Shown here: positions 1 to 19,486 of the stretch, piece after piece
Position numbering within the stretch: the first letter of the stretch is position 1
Layout: each line of letters opens with the position of its first letter
Source of the DNA: Saururus chinensis
Lineage: Eukaryota > Streptophyta > Magnoliopsida > Piperales > Saururaceae
Assembly (NCBI GenBank): GCA_035235625.1
Contig: CP141146.1
Span: 2,412,501 to 2,476,500 of the forward strand
Reading direction: 5' to 3'
DNA length: 64,000 nucleotides
The notes under the pieces: model-generated
The model's input: only the letters and a program-made list of their open reading frames with translations
Database searches by the model: none
Told to the model about the DNA's origin: nothing
Translations under genes and position numbers: made by a program

Positions 1-340
1 ATCCTTGCTGGTGTTAGTGCACTGACTCCATAAGCCTTTTATTTTATTTTAATTTTAATTAAAATCTTTAAACACATATAACTTTCTCTTCTAAACTCTT
101 ATTCGCACGTTCTTAGTAGTGTTGGGCTTGTATAGACGAACTCTACAAAACTAGACCCCACACGGGTAGGTTATCTTGTATTTTTTAAGTGAGTCGCACC
201 CATGTGGCACACTTCCCAATGCCATAACTTTTAACCTCGGAGCCATTTTGCATAAGTTAAGACTTGTTATGCTCATTTTTTAGAGCTCTACTAGGCCCTA
301 AAAGGCCCTAAAAAAAGCCCACCAACTAAATATTTTGTAA
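1..340. repeat. LTR-like fragment at window edge
   Basis: About 60-330 resembles 54600-54800, the distal part of the 1.84 kb solo LTR at 53092-54929. Shared phrases include a GCGCGTTCT/GCACGTTCT word, a 'GTTGGRCTYGTAT' word, and an AAGTGGGTCTCAC/AAGTGAGTCGCAC word in the same order. The match is diverged and the left end lies outside the window, so family and boundaries are uncertain. Confidence 0.3.
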
Positions 341-1624
341 TTATTTTAAAATTACTAAAAACTTAAAAATTAGTTTTATTAGAGACATAAAATCATACCG
401 AAAATTTACAGTTGTTATAATATGATATGGACTAAGGCAGACATGGATAAACATAAACAAAATGGTATGCAAATAGCTCACGAATATGGATAACCCTATG
501 TTCATATCTATTTTTATATGTGAGCACCCACACATAAAAAATATGAATTTTATAGTCCTAATTAGTTTAGAACCGGTAGTCTCATTTGCATACCATATTA
601 ACTCTTAGTTGCAATACTTTATAAGAGTTTACAAAGTATTTTCTTAGTGTAAATACTCAATTTAAAATCCTAAGTGATTTACAACTTGTGAAACTTTACA
701 AACAAAATCCAAATATCCAAATAAGAAATAGGCAAGAGACACCAATTCTTTAAGTATTTACACAAATGTACCCACTCTTGTCCTAAATAGTGTTCTAAGT
801 TTAGTTAAAAGTCCTACCTACATACTAAGAGAAAAGAAAAGTTGTCCTCAATACTTTCTTAGTCTAAATACGACAAATAATAGAATAAGCAATTGGGTTT
901 CCTTATGTGAGTAGAACCTTATTTAGAAAGGCCTCACCTTATCCCACCCCTGTCTCTATAATTACTAGAGTTATCTTGCTCTTCTCTCTACAATTTCACT
1001 AATTCTAGGTAAATGTAATAAACTTCATTCATATTTTATCGGACATTGTAATTAATTTAATACTTGTAACACTTCATCTATATATACCATATTAAAATAA
1101 GGGCCTAAAGAAATTTTAATGAGTTTTAAAAAATTAAATAAGACACTTAATATGAGACAAATGGAGCATTTATAGTAAATGCAAGTCGGTCATCGTATAC
1201 TATAGATATTTTTTTATTACTATAATAAGTTGCACCTTATAAATATAAGAGATGTACCGAAATATTTTTTCTATGGACTTGGTTATTTTTTATTTTTTGT
1301 GAAATAGTATAACAAGCACAATGTATGGTGCAAATAAATATACATATGGGTAAAAAACAGATAAGTGGTATCCCTTTAATAACCTTCATACATGAATAAC
1401 TAGATAGATAATTTTAGAATTTTTAATATTATAATGGAGTGGGTAGTAGGGAGGGGATATTAAAAGACGAGATAATGGAGTATTAGGTTTTTCAAGTTTA
1501 TCTTACTATTCCTCCTAAATTTATCTTTTAAGTAATCTCATAAAATAAACTATTATAATTTCTAATTGACTTAAATAATTCAACTCCTAACTAATTTGTG
1601 GATTGGGAAGGGATAAATAGAACT
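341..1624. other. AT-rich intergenic DNA, no gene seen
   Basis: Strongly AT-rich with only short ORFs that resemble nothing known. No tRNA, splice-supported exon or complete transposon was recognised. It lies downstream of the first beta-amylase gene. Confidence 0.6.
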
Positions 1625-2035
1625 TTAAGTGCACCACTTGGATTTGCATGTACACTTTGACTAATATACATAAACACAACTCGCTGTCAGACAATCAAAG
1701 AAGTGAAGTCAATAAGCCAGTTTGAAGCATTGTAATATGTTGCTTCTGCTTTTTCATTGACTTTATTAACTTAAGTTCCATACAGTGGGACTTAGTCGAA
1801 GTATATATACTGTTTGGCAACTTATACGAGAATATGTTCCTACTCCCATGTATCAAAAAATTATATACGATACATGGACTAATGTTGAAAACAACATTTG
1901 TAATCCGTATACAAATACACTTATTTTTTCTGGACCAATAGTTCAATCAAGTGGTCCATATCCGACCATGAGCTTGAATATGAAGCACTTCTCCTTTCCT
2001 GTCACAAATTTAATTAATAACCAACGGTAATCCGA

Positions 2036-5050
<3,015 letters not shown>

Positions 5051-5453
5051 GCTCTCTATGTTTTCCTTCTTACTTTTGTTGTGCAAATGAAAGAAGAAGA
5101 AGAGGCAAAGAAGGAAGGAGATATGGAAACGTAGAACAACGGCTCCTTACTTAAAAGAAGATTATTTGCGGTGCAAATGTGAGGGAGACAAGATTGGCGG
5201 GGCCCAGATAAAGAGAGAAAAGTGCAGAAGAGCCAAGGAGATTGCTATTCCTTTCGGCATTAATGTTCAAACACATGGGTTTTTCCATTTCATCTCCTTC
5301 GTTTAGGTAGAATGGCAAAAAGTCTTTCTCTTTGACGTGAAGCTTTTTCACAGGCCTCGCTACGCTATCATGATTACTACATTTACGTTCTTCGAGTTGC
5401 TCTTAAATCGCGGATAGTTATATTTCTACAATAAAAATACCTATAAAAATTTA

Positions 5454-5459
5454 CACGTG
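5454..5459. promoter_or_regulatory. G-box CACGTG upstream of copy 1
   Basis: Perfect palindromic CACGTG about 400 bp upstream of the copy-1 ATG. G-boxes bind bZIP/bHLH factors in light and ABA responses. Whether this one is used is inference. Confidence 0.35.
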
Positions 5460-5565
5460 TTTTGACTGAACTCCAAGTGGTCCAATCAAAATTTAGGTAT
5501 GAGTTTTCTATGTATTTTTTTAATTTACAAATATCATTTTCTTACATTACCGACTTAAGTTATTC

Positions 5566-5571
5566 CACGTG
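5566..5571. promoter_or_regulatory. Second G-box CACGTG upstream of copy 1
   Basis: Second CACGTG about 515 bp upstream of the ATG. The same TTCCACGTGATT context is kept in unit B at 26467-26472, where it now lies about 14.9 kb from the copy-2 ATG. Confidence 0.4.
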
Positions 5572-6284
5572 ATTTTTAAGGGGCACTACTATCAAATTAT
5601 GAAGTATTTTTTTGGCACTACTGTCAAATTTAGAAGTCGATTGAATGATGGCCTCACAGGGTGAATTGTCAATAAATGATTGCATAAACTAGCGAATTAT
5701 ATATGAAACAAGAGATTTAACTGTTTTCATGTTAATGAATAGCACTGGCCGGTAACAAGAAACAAGCTTGGCTTTCAACGCTCCAAACAAACAAAGCAAG
5801 GCTTCACTAGCCGGCCATCAAAAGTCATTAATTTCCTCACTGTGTGGACCAGGAAATCTGGAGCTATTATTAAATTAATTATTACCTTACTTTGATTGGC
5901 CAAAAAGGAAGATCATAGCGGTCACGGAAGCTTTCCACTTTTAGAGAAGATCAGGTTGTAGTTTCCTCGCCAGATCAAATAAATATCTGGAGTTTTTTTC
6001 TTCTTCAATGCTCTTCCAAAAGTTATAGAAGAGAAAATGAAAAGAAGAGCTAGCTTGTGGTTGTAAGTACTTCCACGCCTCTACTTAAGTTTCTTTTGTC
6101 TTCTTTATTCCTTCCTATTGGGTCCCAGGCCATGATGGGCCGGGTAAGAATCACTTGAGTTGGGCCAAGCAGGTCTCGACCTGCTTGATGAATTTCCAAC
6201 TGAGAACTAGAAAGAAAATGAGACAACACGCACAAATTCATGGTAGCTGTAAATAGTGATGATTGAGTTAGAAACTCGAAAGCC

Positions 6285-7745
6285 CCCACTAGGTGTGTTA
6301 ACTAGCTCAGTTGAGTCGATTATTAGGCTTCTTGACTTCAACTCGAACTACTCAAGTTTGGCTCAAAATTAATATAACGTGACTCAGATTAAAAATCCAG
6401 AGCTCAACTCGACCTTGAGTTTGAACTAAAATAAGTGAATCATAAGCCTAGGCTTGAACTATATTAAAATATACATAAATCTAAAGTATCACACATAGTA
6501 AGATATTTTTAGTAGTAAATATTAATAAATATATTTTAACAAGTATTATGATTGCACCTGGAACAACATACTATAATTACTAGGAAAAAAGAATTACATG
6601 ATAAATGAGTTTTAGTTATATATACTCCAAAAAGGCAACATTACAATTTTCTTTTTTTTATGTGCATACAATCACTAAAAAAGATGCAAAAAATATAAAC
6701 TTACTTAGGCAGCATTACTATTTACTTATTCGTATATTCTTTTTTTTACATGCTTTAAATCACTCATAAAAAAATTATTCTTTAACCTTAGTTTGCCTCT
6801 AAAAGATTTCAAGTACGTGTAAAAAGATAAACAGTTTGTAAACTAACGTTAGTTCGCTAGTGTCATGTTTTAGCTTTTGAAAAAATATTTTAATTATTCT
6901 ATTATAAACTGAGGCTAGTCTTCATAATGTCATGATTCTTTTAGAAGAGTTATTGAGTTTATTACTATGATATCATGTTAACTCTCTGTCTTATATTAAT
7001 AGCTTCATTTGGTTTTTCAATTGAACTAATTTTAAATTAACTTTAAAAATCAAATAAAACTATTAATTTAGGACAAAATAAGTATATTAATGTTAATTTG
7101 TATCTCCAAAATTTTTATTAAAAAATATATATTATTTATAAAAATTATACATCAATTACAATTTAATGAGGATATAAATCATAGAAATTTTTTATATGAG
7201 TTTGAATTCACGCAAGTTAGCGTAAGCCCAAATATCATGGGTCATCAGATTGAGATCCAAGGATCAAGGGGACAAAAACTAATATTCCCCTTGAGTTATG
7301 TGTGATGTCAGATAGAAATCCGAGGTCTTGTGTGAGTCTGATCTTATATAAATAGGTCTCATATATCATATATAATATATGATATTAGTATATATATGTG
7401 ATTAAATATCTTATTATATATACTATAAATATATATTTAAATTAATTATTATATCTATATAAACTATATATATATATATTATTTATTATATATATTATTT
7501 ATATATAATTTTAAAATTAATTTCAATTAGAGTTCGAGCTCAAGCATGAGCTAAGTAGATTGAGTTGGAGTTTCATTCGAGCCGATTGAGCTGAGTTGAG
7601 TCGACCTATAGTATATTCGAACTCAACTTAAGCCTATTCGAACTTAAATTGAATTTGAGTCAAAACCTGATTTCAGTTGAGGCTAGTTTAAGTCGAATTG
7701 AACTTGCTCAACAAGCTAGCTTAACTCATTAATAACCCTAAACTC
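6285..7745. mobile_element. AT-rich 1.45 kb insertion specific to unit A
   Basis: Unit B runs without this block near 27115-27180. The ends carry related inverted motifs (TAACTAGCTCAGTTGAG on the left; CTAGCTTAACTCATTAA and GAGCTGAGTTGAGTCGA on the right), and the interior is very AT-rich with TATA runs at 7360-7510. No coding capacity was recognised. It behaves like a non-autonomous insertion after the duplication, but no clear target duplication was found and the left border is uncertain by about 40 bp. Confidence 0.45.
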
Positions 7746-8756
7746 CATTATCAAATAGGTGTAATCGATGTTACTCAACTAACTGCTGCATTCGATTTAA
7801 AATTATGTAAAAAGAGTCTTTATGTAGTCGATAAGAAGCTCTCATCTTAAGATTGCACTTTCGGTCTCTCCAACCCTGAATTCAACATGAAGATAATTTA
7901 TAGTGTCTGCGGTTACAGGAATCAGGTGGAGTACGCATGTGTCCTCCAGCGGAAGATTTGCTACCTGGGTGTGAATAGAAGAAGAAGACACTAATTAAGA
8001 AAGTCGAATTTGACTTGCCCAATCGTCCGTATAACTTTTTCCCAGTGTTTGCACTCCAGCTGGTCCCAAATAAATTGACAGACTTGCAATGGGGTTAGAC
8101 TAAGGAGTATTTTCTTCGGCAGGGAACGTGGGTGGTAATAGAAACATCCAAAAGAGAGATGGAGGTACCTGGCAAGGTGAACATGTTTATCAAGATGCAA
8201 AATGTCGTTCTTCAGTCATAAAAACTAGCACTAAGACCGGTCACGTCAGTAGGATCAATTCATAGATTACAATGAAATGGCAATTTTTAGAGGAATGTGT
8301 CATTACACAAAGTTTTCTACTTCTAAGTAATATACAAAATGACTTAATGCATATATGAACTTTTATACACATGTGGCGTAAACTGTCTTTATGTGCACCC
8401 TTACATTTGTATGTGCACTCTGATTAATATCAATATATAAGAATCAAAGAAGTGAAGTCAATAGAAAGGTTGAAGCAATATTGTAATATATACAGTTTCT
8501 GCTTTTGCAATGACTTTATTGACTTGGATCCCATACAGAGATACTAAGTCCAAGTATACATACTGATTTGACAACATTTACGATACATGGACTAATATTG
8601 AAAACAACATTTGTAATCCGGCCGTATACAAACATTACATACACTTACTTTTTCTGGAACAGATCAATCAAGTGGTCCATGTCCGACCATGAGCTTGAAT
8701 ATGAAGCCCTCCTCCTTCCCACTCACTAATATAATTAATAACTGACGGTAATCCGA

Positions 8757-11585
<2,829 letters not shown>

Positions 11586-11852
11586 GTTCTCTAATTTTTC
11601 CTTCTTACGCGGATGAAAGAAGAAGAAGTAGTAGAAGAGGCAAAGAAGGAAGGAGATATAGAAACGTAGAACAACGCGTGGGGCCCTTACTTAAAGGAGG
11701 TAATTTGCATTGCAAATGTGAGGGAGATAAGATTTGGCGGAATCTTTTTGGCATTAATATTGTTCAAATACATGGGTTTTTCCGTTTCATCTCCTTTATT
11801 TAAGGTAAAATGGCAAAAAGTCATTCTCTTTTACGACGTGAAGCTTTTTCAA

Positions 11853-12020
11853 GGGAGGAATTGATCAAAACGGCCCTCTCATACATTATATTACACAAAA
11901 TATGTCTGACTCTCACGTAATAAAAAAATAGCCCTCTGCATGCAGTTACGCCTGCACATGTACTAAGAAATAACGAATTTGCCACTCACCAAACTCAAAT
12001 CCCGAAAAGAATCTGACTGG
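11853..12020 (+). repeat. MULE terminal inverted repeat, left
   Basis: Reads inward as GGAATTGATCAAAA, CCCT, ATTACACAAAAT, CACGTAATA, GCCTGCACATG and AATCCCGAAAAG. All of these occur in the same order in the reverse complement of 26222-26393. The outermost few bases are uncertain. Confidence 0.8.
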
Positions 12021-12394
12021 ACATTTTTATAATCCAACTGGACATCTCCATTTCCGTCGCATCACTGCTATCGTCCAAGACATCCTTAGGAAGTTCAGAG
12101 CCCCTAACTCAAAGCCCTTGCGAAGCTCTCTGTTCGATCACCGGAGAAGAACCCCATCTCCGCAAGATAACCCTCACTCCAAGGCGTGGCAGACGGATAT
12201 TCCGCGTCTAGCTATGACAACTCTAGAGTCTTATCTATTGCTCAACCTCCCTTCTACTAAGTCTTATAACGAAAATTGGCTGAAGGTTATCAATTAGAAA
12301 TGTAAGAATTTTACTCATATTGAAGTATATTTGGGGTATTTTTGGTTGTAGACGCGTAATAAAAAATGTGTGGTTAGTTTATGTATGTGTTAGT

Positions 12395-12545
12395 ATGTTG
12401 GGACAACTGGCTAGAGTCGGCTTGTCCGACTGTTGACAGTTGACTCGTCTGCCTGATGACAATTGGTTGTTCTAACTGTTGACAGTCGGCGACTCTAAAT
12501 ATTGATGGTCAATTGGTCTGACTGTCAACCGATCCTACTGGTTCG
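12395..12545. repeat. Subterminal GACAGT/GTCGG short-repeat cluster, left
   Basis: Dense run of variants of TTGACAGTCGG / GTCCGACTGTTGAC on both strands, just inside the left TIR. The same word clusters recur at 18850-18985 and 26015-26150. Their placement near both ends suggests transposase-binding repeats (inference). Confidence 0.55.
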
Positions 12546-12624
12546 ATTGTTGACTGGAATATAACAAATTGAAGTAAAATGTTTGTTAATTGCATGTTTG
12601 CATTGTTTATCAAGCTGAAGCCAA

Positions 12625-13880
12625 AGAGTTCGATATTGTTTGCTATGGGGAGGGCTATGAAAAGGGCTAATGATGGTGGGGAGGAGGAAGAACATGGGAG
12701 CGAAGAAGGCAGGAAAAAGATGAAGGCATTTGTAGGGGATGATAAGGGCAAGTGAGTGGTGGTTGCTGAGGAAGGAGTTGGTGAGAAGACTGATATATTT
12801 ATGACTTTGTCTGATATTGCCTCCCTCAATGAAATAAATGCGGGAAACCATATTCCCCATTAGCAAAACAAGGAATTGACCGCCTTCCTTAATAATAGGT
12901 GTAACCCGAAGTGAGTTTGTATGAGTGACATATGTATTGAGTACTTTAAGAGGGATATGCGAAGGATCATGGACATTGATCCTACTCATTTGAAGGGATG
13001 ATACATAAGCACCTTATTTTTGGTAGTTGGTTTAGACATGGACAACCATTTGTATCTATTGACATTGGCTATTGGAGAGTCTGAAAACAATATAACATGG
13101 AATTTGGTGCTCATAGAATTGAGCAACACATTGGGAAATATAGGACTTGTCATCCTATTTGATCGGCACCCAACAATCCTTTCACAGGTACCACTAGTTT
13201 CCCCACATGCAATCTATAGTTATTGCACATTTCACATCTCACATAACATGCATGAAAAATTCAAAGACCTAGGCCTCTACCCTCACTTATTTCAGGCCGC
13301 TAAAGCTACCGGAATGCAAGATTTTGAAGAGGAAATGACCATAATCCATAGAATAAATCCCAAGGCATATAATTGGCTAACACATATACTATTTGGTAAA
13401 TGGGCTAATGTATACTTTCTCGCAAAGAGATATAACATCGAAACATCCAATGGGTGCGAGAGTTTTAACGCCATGATAGCACTGCATCATGAGTATCCAA
13501 TTGTGGTCATCATTGAAGGCAAACGATTGAAGATGCAAGAGTACTGTGGTTTACTTGTCGGACAACATCTGAAAAGTGGGTGGGGTGGGACATTAATACC
13601 ATGGTCTGAAGGTGAAATTCATGTGGCATGTAAATTAGCAAGAAATCTTGCTTGCTATCCTATTGCAACTCTTGAGTTCTACATGAAATCAACCATGTTT
13701 GATGATTAGGTCAATCTTGAACGTAGGACATTCACATGTGGTTTGTTTCAGGGTATGGGTATGCCCTGCGAACATGTTCTAGCTGCCTATGCGAGTAGGT
13801 CAATTGATCACTATGCATATTGTTCCGATAATTACAAGGAGGAAACATACCGAATGTTGAAGTGTGGAAAATGTAAGTAG
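12625..13880 (+). pseudogene. MULE transposase remnant (MuDR-type)
   Basis: Only the core 13020-13709 is an open frame (229 codons); upstream and downstream parts are separated by in-frame stops. The upstream part has IDPTHLKG at about 12975 (the first catalytic Asp motif of MULE transposases). The core has GLDMDNHLYLLTLAIGESEN, LFDRHPTI (second acidic motif), and CTFHISHNM, then a C-terminal half ending at a stop. Past that stop, about 13710-13800 reads FTCGLFQGMGMPCEHVLAAY, a SWIM zinc finger typical of these proteins. The 5' part (12640-12905) carries a KGK/EEGV/NHIPH segment that is also found on minus at 19487-19759. Several stops make it non-functional. Confidence 0.8.
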
Positions 13881-14516
13881 TGAAGTCATAACAAGAAAAC
13901 ATGAAGGTTCCCAGTTGAGGAAAACATAAGTAGGAATAACAACTTACATAAGAAGGGAAGAGGCTCTTCAACCATAAGGCTGTCTAAGAAGAGGAAATCA
14001 CAAAATCCTGATCCACACATAGCAAGAGCAAGCATTTCTAACAGCTCAACAGCTCCAGGTTCAACTGTAAATTTGGGGGATCATGCCCAAAAGTTGAATC
14101 ACAACCAACAATCGGAAAGCTGAGAGTCAAAATTCATTCCACATTCGGCCATTGCAATGAAGAAGTTTGGCTTCATTATATATGTGGTGCACTTTCTTTT
14201 TCATTGTAATTTTTTGTAATCAGTGTATACTAGATATACGTGGCATTGTTTGTCCACATTTTTGAGGACTTACCTCCTTATTAAAGTGTATTGGAAGATG
14301 TATAGTTGAAGCATATTTTTTTGAAGTACTATAATATATTGTATTGCATACTATGATTTCTTAATGATGAATGGCCATATGATTCAATCAAAGGAGGAAC
14401 TATATTAACATGTCATTTTAATGTTAAAGATATAAATGTATTTAAACTCCATTTGACAGTCTCTTATCCCATAGTTGCTAGTCACATAGCCCATAGTCAA
14501 AAGTTGCTTCATCAAC

Positions 14517-17500
14517 TGTCACGCCTCGGCACTGCCCAACCCGAGCAGAACCCGGTCCAAGGGCTGGACCAATGCACGGGGAGGAAAATAGCGGAAGACT
14601 TATGCCCCAACTACGGGCAATCTAATTTATGGACTTTACGCACAACTTTGAGCAAGAGTAAATTGGTAGAACCAAAAGAGTTAAACTCTTGATTAAACCA
14701 TAATCTCAAACCCACATACTAATAATTCATAGCTACACACTTGGCTCCAAAACAAGTCTCAAAGAAACTAAAGACATAGTATATCACAAATCTAAAATAA
14801 GGATCATCCACAAGGTCCTAACATCAAAACAAGATAACAAAGAGACATGTAAAACTAGGAGCCTCCACGACTACTCCCAAGCTCTCTCCAACTTTTCCTC
14901 ATATAAAGGATCCTGTCTGTCTGCGTGTCACGCTACACAGCCCCAAAACAAAACAAGAAAGTGGGGCGAGTATAAAAACTCAATAATGGTTTTAAATATA
15001 ACTATAATAATTAGAAAACACGACAGCATAACAATGTATCAATTCAGATCTAAGATTAACATGTTATACCACTTTCTGATCATGCATTAATATCACATAA
15101 ACCTGCATAATAGTGTCTTAATTACACCATTTATGATCATGCATTCATATCACATAAACCTGCATAATAGTGTCCCAATCATACATTTTCTAATCATACA
15201 TTCACATCACATAAACGTGCATAATAGTGTCTCAATCACACTATTTCTGATCATGCATTCATATCACATAAACCTGCATAATAGTGTCTCAATCACACCA
15301 TTTTTGATCATGCATTCATATCACATAAACCTGCATAATAGTGTCTCAATTACACCGTTTCTGATCATGCATTTATATCACATAAACAATATTCACCCTA
15401 CATGACAAACGTGTCAAACACATGATACACAATCATGCATAACATTCATGATGAACATGTATCAATACACATGGTGAATGCCTCCATCAAGGAGTAAACA
15501 CAAGTATTGCCACACAGGCAGGAAATGGTCAAGGCCACAAAGGCGAGACACGGTCAAATTTCCACATAGGAATTGAAAAAGGGTCGAGGTTGTCAATCCC
15601 TAAAGATGCTCGCCCTGGACGATCTTGGCAAAAGATGTCCCATTCTCACACAGAGAATCTAGAGTAGGGGTGTTCGCCCAGGGACATCTCCTGCGGAGGG
15701 GAGAGCCTGAATTCCCACACAGGGAACCCTAGAACACTTGGTAGTAGGTGCACACGATATACCACTCTGAATTCTTAGGGTCTAGATGACACTCATGATA
15801 ATCTCAAATCCGCAAGACAAGTACACAACTCGTACCCACATAATTCTATTTTACTAGACTTAACCCGGGGAGTATACATGTTCCACACAAGAACTTAAAT
15901 CAAAAACATGTCCTTTCGGACCAACCAAGTTTTGATTAATTTACCGCACGATTATTCCGGCACGCAATCTCAACCATTGCATACAATGGATTGATTCTGG
16001 TTAAACATCGGTAAAACTTCGTCCATGAATACTGATCTATGATAACATGATACATTCGTGAGTAAGACCTACATGGGTTCCAACACATAGAACGTGCTCC
16101 CAATCAGTCCCCTCATGCATCATACTCGAGGCATAATTAACTACAATTTCATGGTAGATTCCCCATATATGTGTGTATTCATGCATATCTAAGCACATGC
16201 CCAATGCTTGACATAAAATCATTAGAAAATTTACACATGCTTGAACACATTTAAAACAATGATTACTAATTGAAATCAAAACAAAATCCACCGTAAAGTT
16301 TAAATCCATTTATGTGAAATCGAACATTCACTCCCACAAGCATGGTTCTTCCATTCATTAAGCCACAACATGATCATATCCATTACCCATAAACTATCCT
16401 CATTATAAGAGAAACACATCTCACTATTTTCCACATAATATCCCTGCTGGAAACATATCCTAATCATAAGAATTCTAACATTCAAAAACTTAAAGTACTT
16501 CAATATCAACTTGCATAATTATCAACATAATATAATGCCACATAACCACACTTAAACACATTCCATACACTTTCATCATCAATTCTACACCTCCAGTAGC
16601 CTAATTTCATCATAATACACCTCCCATAATCGTTATAATCATCAAATGGAGTAAACATTGAAATGAGCATAAGTTTCAAAAATAGCAAAAACTGCCGTGT
16701 AGCCGTTCAATCGCCCTGCAAGGTTGTTTGATTAGCTATACTGAAAATTTGCTAAAACTGTAGTGTTGCAGATTGATCGCCCTGGTAGGCCGTTTGATCG
16801 CCAACACAACAATTTTGACCTTCTCTTCATTTCGAAAATTAAAACCGAAACACCATGAAAACACCTTCAAATCTTCATCCATGGTACCAAACATTATCAA
16901 ACCTTCCAAAATACTAATCCAAACCATTCTAAGACAAAACCCTAAGAAATCGAAATAAAAGATTAATATTTACTAAACCCACCATTAGAGCCTAAACCAA
17001 GTAAAACCCACTTCAAATAACATCATAAAAACCAAGATTTTTGCTACCCAAAGTTGAGATTGAAGAACCCATTATTTTTTCTTGTTGATTTAGGCTGGAA
17101 TGAACCTTCAATCTCCTCTCACACGTTCCAAAAACATGATTTTAAGTCAACATACTACTAATCTCGATTTAACTTTGAAAAACCAAAAGTAAACATTAGA
17201 TCTAGGGCTTTTGAAGCTTAAAAATGAGGTTTTGAAGATTAAGGCTTGGAGAAGAGAGGTAAAAAAATAGTTTTATGCTTTCAAAACGGATTGAAATGAT
17301 GGGGGAAGGCAAGATTAAGAAGAGTTTAAGGAAAAACCTAGAGATTAAGCCAAGATTAAGCTAAACTCATCTCTAATCGTTTCCTTTCCGGTCCTAATCA
17401 AGGATTAGGCTCCAAATCTCCTGGCTAAACCTATTCCCAAATGAGAAATGACACAACCCATTCCTTTTATAGGAAGGGTTGGGTTATACCTAATAGAAAT

Positions 17501-17893
17501 GTGGGGTAGAAGTACAATTTTTAACTAAAATTAAAAAAATTTAGTAATTTAACCCAAAATTAGGTTTAGAAAAATTCTAAATTTTTTATAGTGTCTTCTA
17601 TTGATGTATGGGGCATTTTGGTCCAAAAACCCTAATTTTGTCTGTGGGGCCCACAGGGGGGTCCCTCCAAACCCTAATTTTTAGAAAATTAGTGAAAAAT
17701 CAGAAAAATCTCAAAAATTTAGATTTAACCTAAAATCACTTAAAACTAGTAAATGTGAAGTTGATTTTGATTAAAACCTTTAAAAACCCTATTTATTTTT
17801 GAAAACCACCGAATTTGATCAGAAAATGCTTAAACCACACGATAACCGATAAATAACATTAAAATAAACCGGTTCAAAATGAGAGTCGTTACA
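14517..17893 (-). mobile_element. Solo LTR A, about 3.4 kb, older copy
   Basis: Bounded by TGTCACGCC on the left and GTTACA on the right, with TCAAC/TCAAT flanks (a 5-bp target duplication with one change). It is homologous in reverse orientation to 21873-25299: both ends match, and so do many internal blocks. A TATAAAAGG promoter-like box at about 17463-17470 reads on minus, so sense is taken as minus. No gag-pol or second LTR is present, hence a solo LTR. CpG-containing motifs kept in LTR B (GATCGATCGG) appear here as TG/CA-decayed forms. Confidence 0.7.
15077..15395. repeat. 57-bp tandem repeat in solo LTR A
   Basis: Five to six adjoining copies of a unit beginning TGATCATGCATTCATATC, spaced 57 bp (starts near 15077, 15134, 15191, 15248, 15305, 15362). 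Because 57 is a multiple of 3, an accidental repetitive ORF results; it is not a gene. Confidence 0.85.
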
Positions 17894-18235
17894 TCAATAG
17901 TCGATAATTGAATAGTCATGTACTGAAAGAAACTCCTATAATCATATATTTTTTGCATATCTAGTGCCATATAATTCTACATTATGTATTTCCTTTGTAC
18001 ATGTGCTTTTATATTATATTTAAACAATTGTAAGTACAAGAATAAGGATTAAACAAAAAATTTAGATGGTAATACCATTGAAATTCAACACTTCATAAAT
18101 TGTACATGATATACAAAATGCATACGGATCCTATTATCAATTCATACTTACAAAAAATTGGGTGGTGACACGCCACTAGGAACGAATTAATGTAGTCCAA
18201 ATATTGACAAGGAATCAACAGTGAAACACAAAATA
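17894..18235. other. MULE interior, no gene seen
   Basis: AT-rich MULE DNA between solo LTR A and the Ulp1-like remnant. Nothing coding was recognised. Confidence 0.5.
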
Positions 18236-18616
18236 TCACATTTCATTCTTCATGAGAGGATAACCAATTCTTCTACGATGATCTTTAATCTTTGCTGGCA
18301 CTACTCCATTTAAAACAATTAAGTTCAATACATAACCATGTGCTATATATTCCATATACAGGAAAACAAAAATTCCATAGTCGGAGTTGTTGGTTTGCCT
18401 CGGATGCTTAGTCACTTCCACAACCTTGAACTTTCTAGTCACTATAGAGGTCCACCCTAACTTATAGCAGAACAATGGCAATATGTACTTGATTGGGAAG
18501 AGGTTATCAAGATAACCCTCCAATGTCTTCGCACTGAACTTTGGGTCAAGGATGTATATATGAAGCCTTGGCAAATTCATTAGCACAAGAATACAATGGT
18601 CGTTGTTGACATTCAT
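18236..18616 (-). pseudogene. Ulp1-type cysteine protease (C48) C-terminal remnant in MULE
   Basis: 126 codons that look like the catalytic end of plant transposon-borne Ulp1 proteases. An N-terminal 'LPRLHIYILDPKF' segment corresponds to the strand before the catalytic His/Asp area. The segment NNSDYGIFVFLYMEYIAHG matches the usual 'N..DCGIFV..YME' box that carries the catalytic cysteine. Here the Cys position is occupied by Tyr, so peptidase activity would be lost. SUMO-protease-like genes of this kind are carried by MULEs on the strand opposite the transposase, which is the arrangement here. Confidence 0.65.
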
Positions 18617-18849
18617 AGGGAAATGATGTCAGTTGTATTCCTAGAACATCTTCAGACTAGTGGTTAACTCCTTCACCAAGCTGTCAGGAATTTCAAATAG
18701 GGAATCCCCGACGTCTTTCAATGTGACATTTTTTTACAAGATGGAGGCTATCCCATACTGTTGACAAGGTATCGTAGTGCATGACTAGCGAGTTCTGCAA
18801 TGATAATAACAAAATATAATACATAAGCAATGTCAAATTGTATTCTTAT

Positions 18850-18985
18850 AGTCGACATAGGACCATCAACAGTCAAAACCCGATAGTTGACATCTGACAG
18901 CCGACCATTGGCACCCAATATCCGAAAGCAGACATTCGATAGCCAATGTCGATAGCTGGCAATCGATAGACGAAAGATAAATGTA
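18850..18985. repeat. Internal GTCGAC/GACAGYCGA short-repeat cluster
   Basis: About ten variants of the ATAGTCGACA / TGACAGCCGAC word, like those near both ends of the MULE. The cluster is internal, between the Ulp1 remnant and the AT microsatellite. Confidence 0.45.
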
Positions 18986-19179
18986 GACTTTGGATAGCTG
19001 ATAGCTGGAAGAAGTAAACTTGATGGCCCACAACATATAAACATTTGTGCTTACCATGAAGTGGGCGGAGTAGAAGGCGTGACTCCCTCTTGCTTGGAGT
19101 TGCTTTTGCATCAACAAATCCCCAGAAGCGTCCAAGTACTATAATAAATACTTTTTTAGTCCATAATGTATAAGATGCA

Positions 19180-19180
<1 letters not shown>

Positions 19181-19237
<57 letters not shown>
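19181..19237. repeat. (TA)n microsatellite
   Basis: Uninterrupted TA dinucleotides for about 57 bp inside the MULE. Confidence 0.95.
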
Positions 19238-19239
<2 letters not shown>

Positions 19240-19486
19240 ATCTTTATTACACAATGAATTTATTACACAATGAACTTATTATATACATTCGATGTTAGCC
19301 AAGACCTTGTAGTCGTCAACATCTGCAAGAAGTTTGGATCAATTAACATCCTAGCAATCACTTGGACCCTATATATAAAATACAGGACAACCTAAGTTTA
19401 ATACGCTATGATGAAAAAATAAAATTAATATTTAAATAACCAATAAAAAATATTAAATCAAATGTCAATTTCTACCACTCATACTC

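Noticed and set aside
15133-15405. 90-aa repetitive ORF (HINLHNSVSI units)
   Set aside because: By-product of a 57-bp noncoding tandem repeat in a solo LTR.
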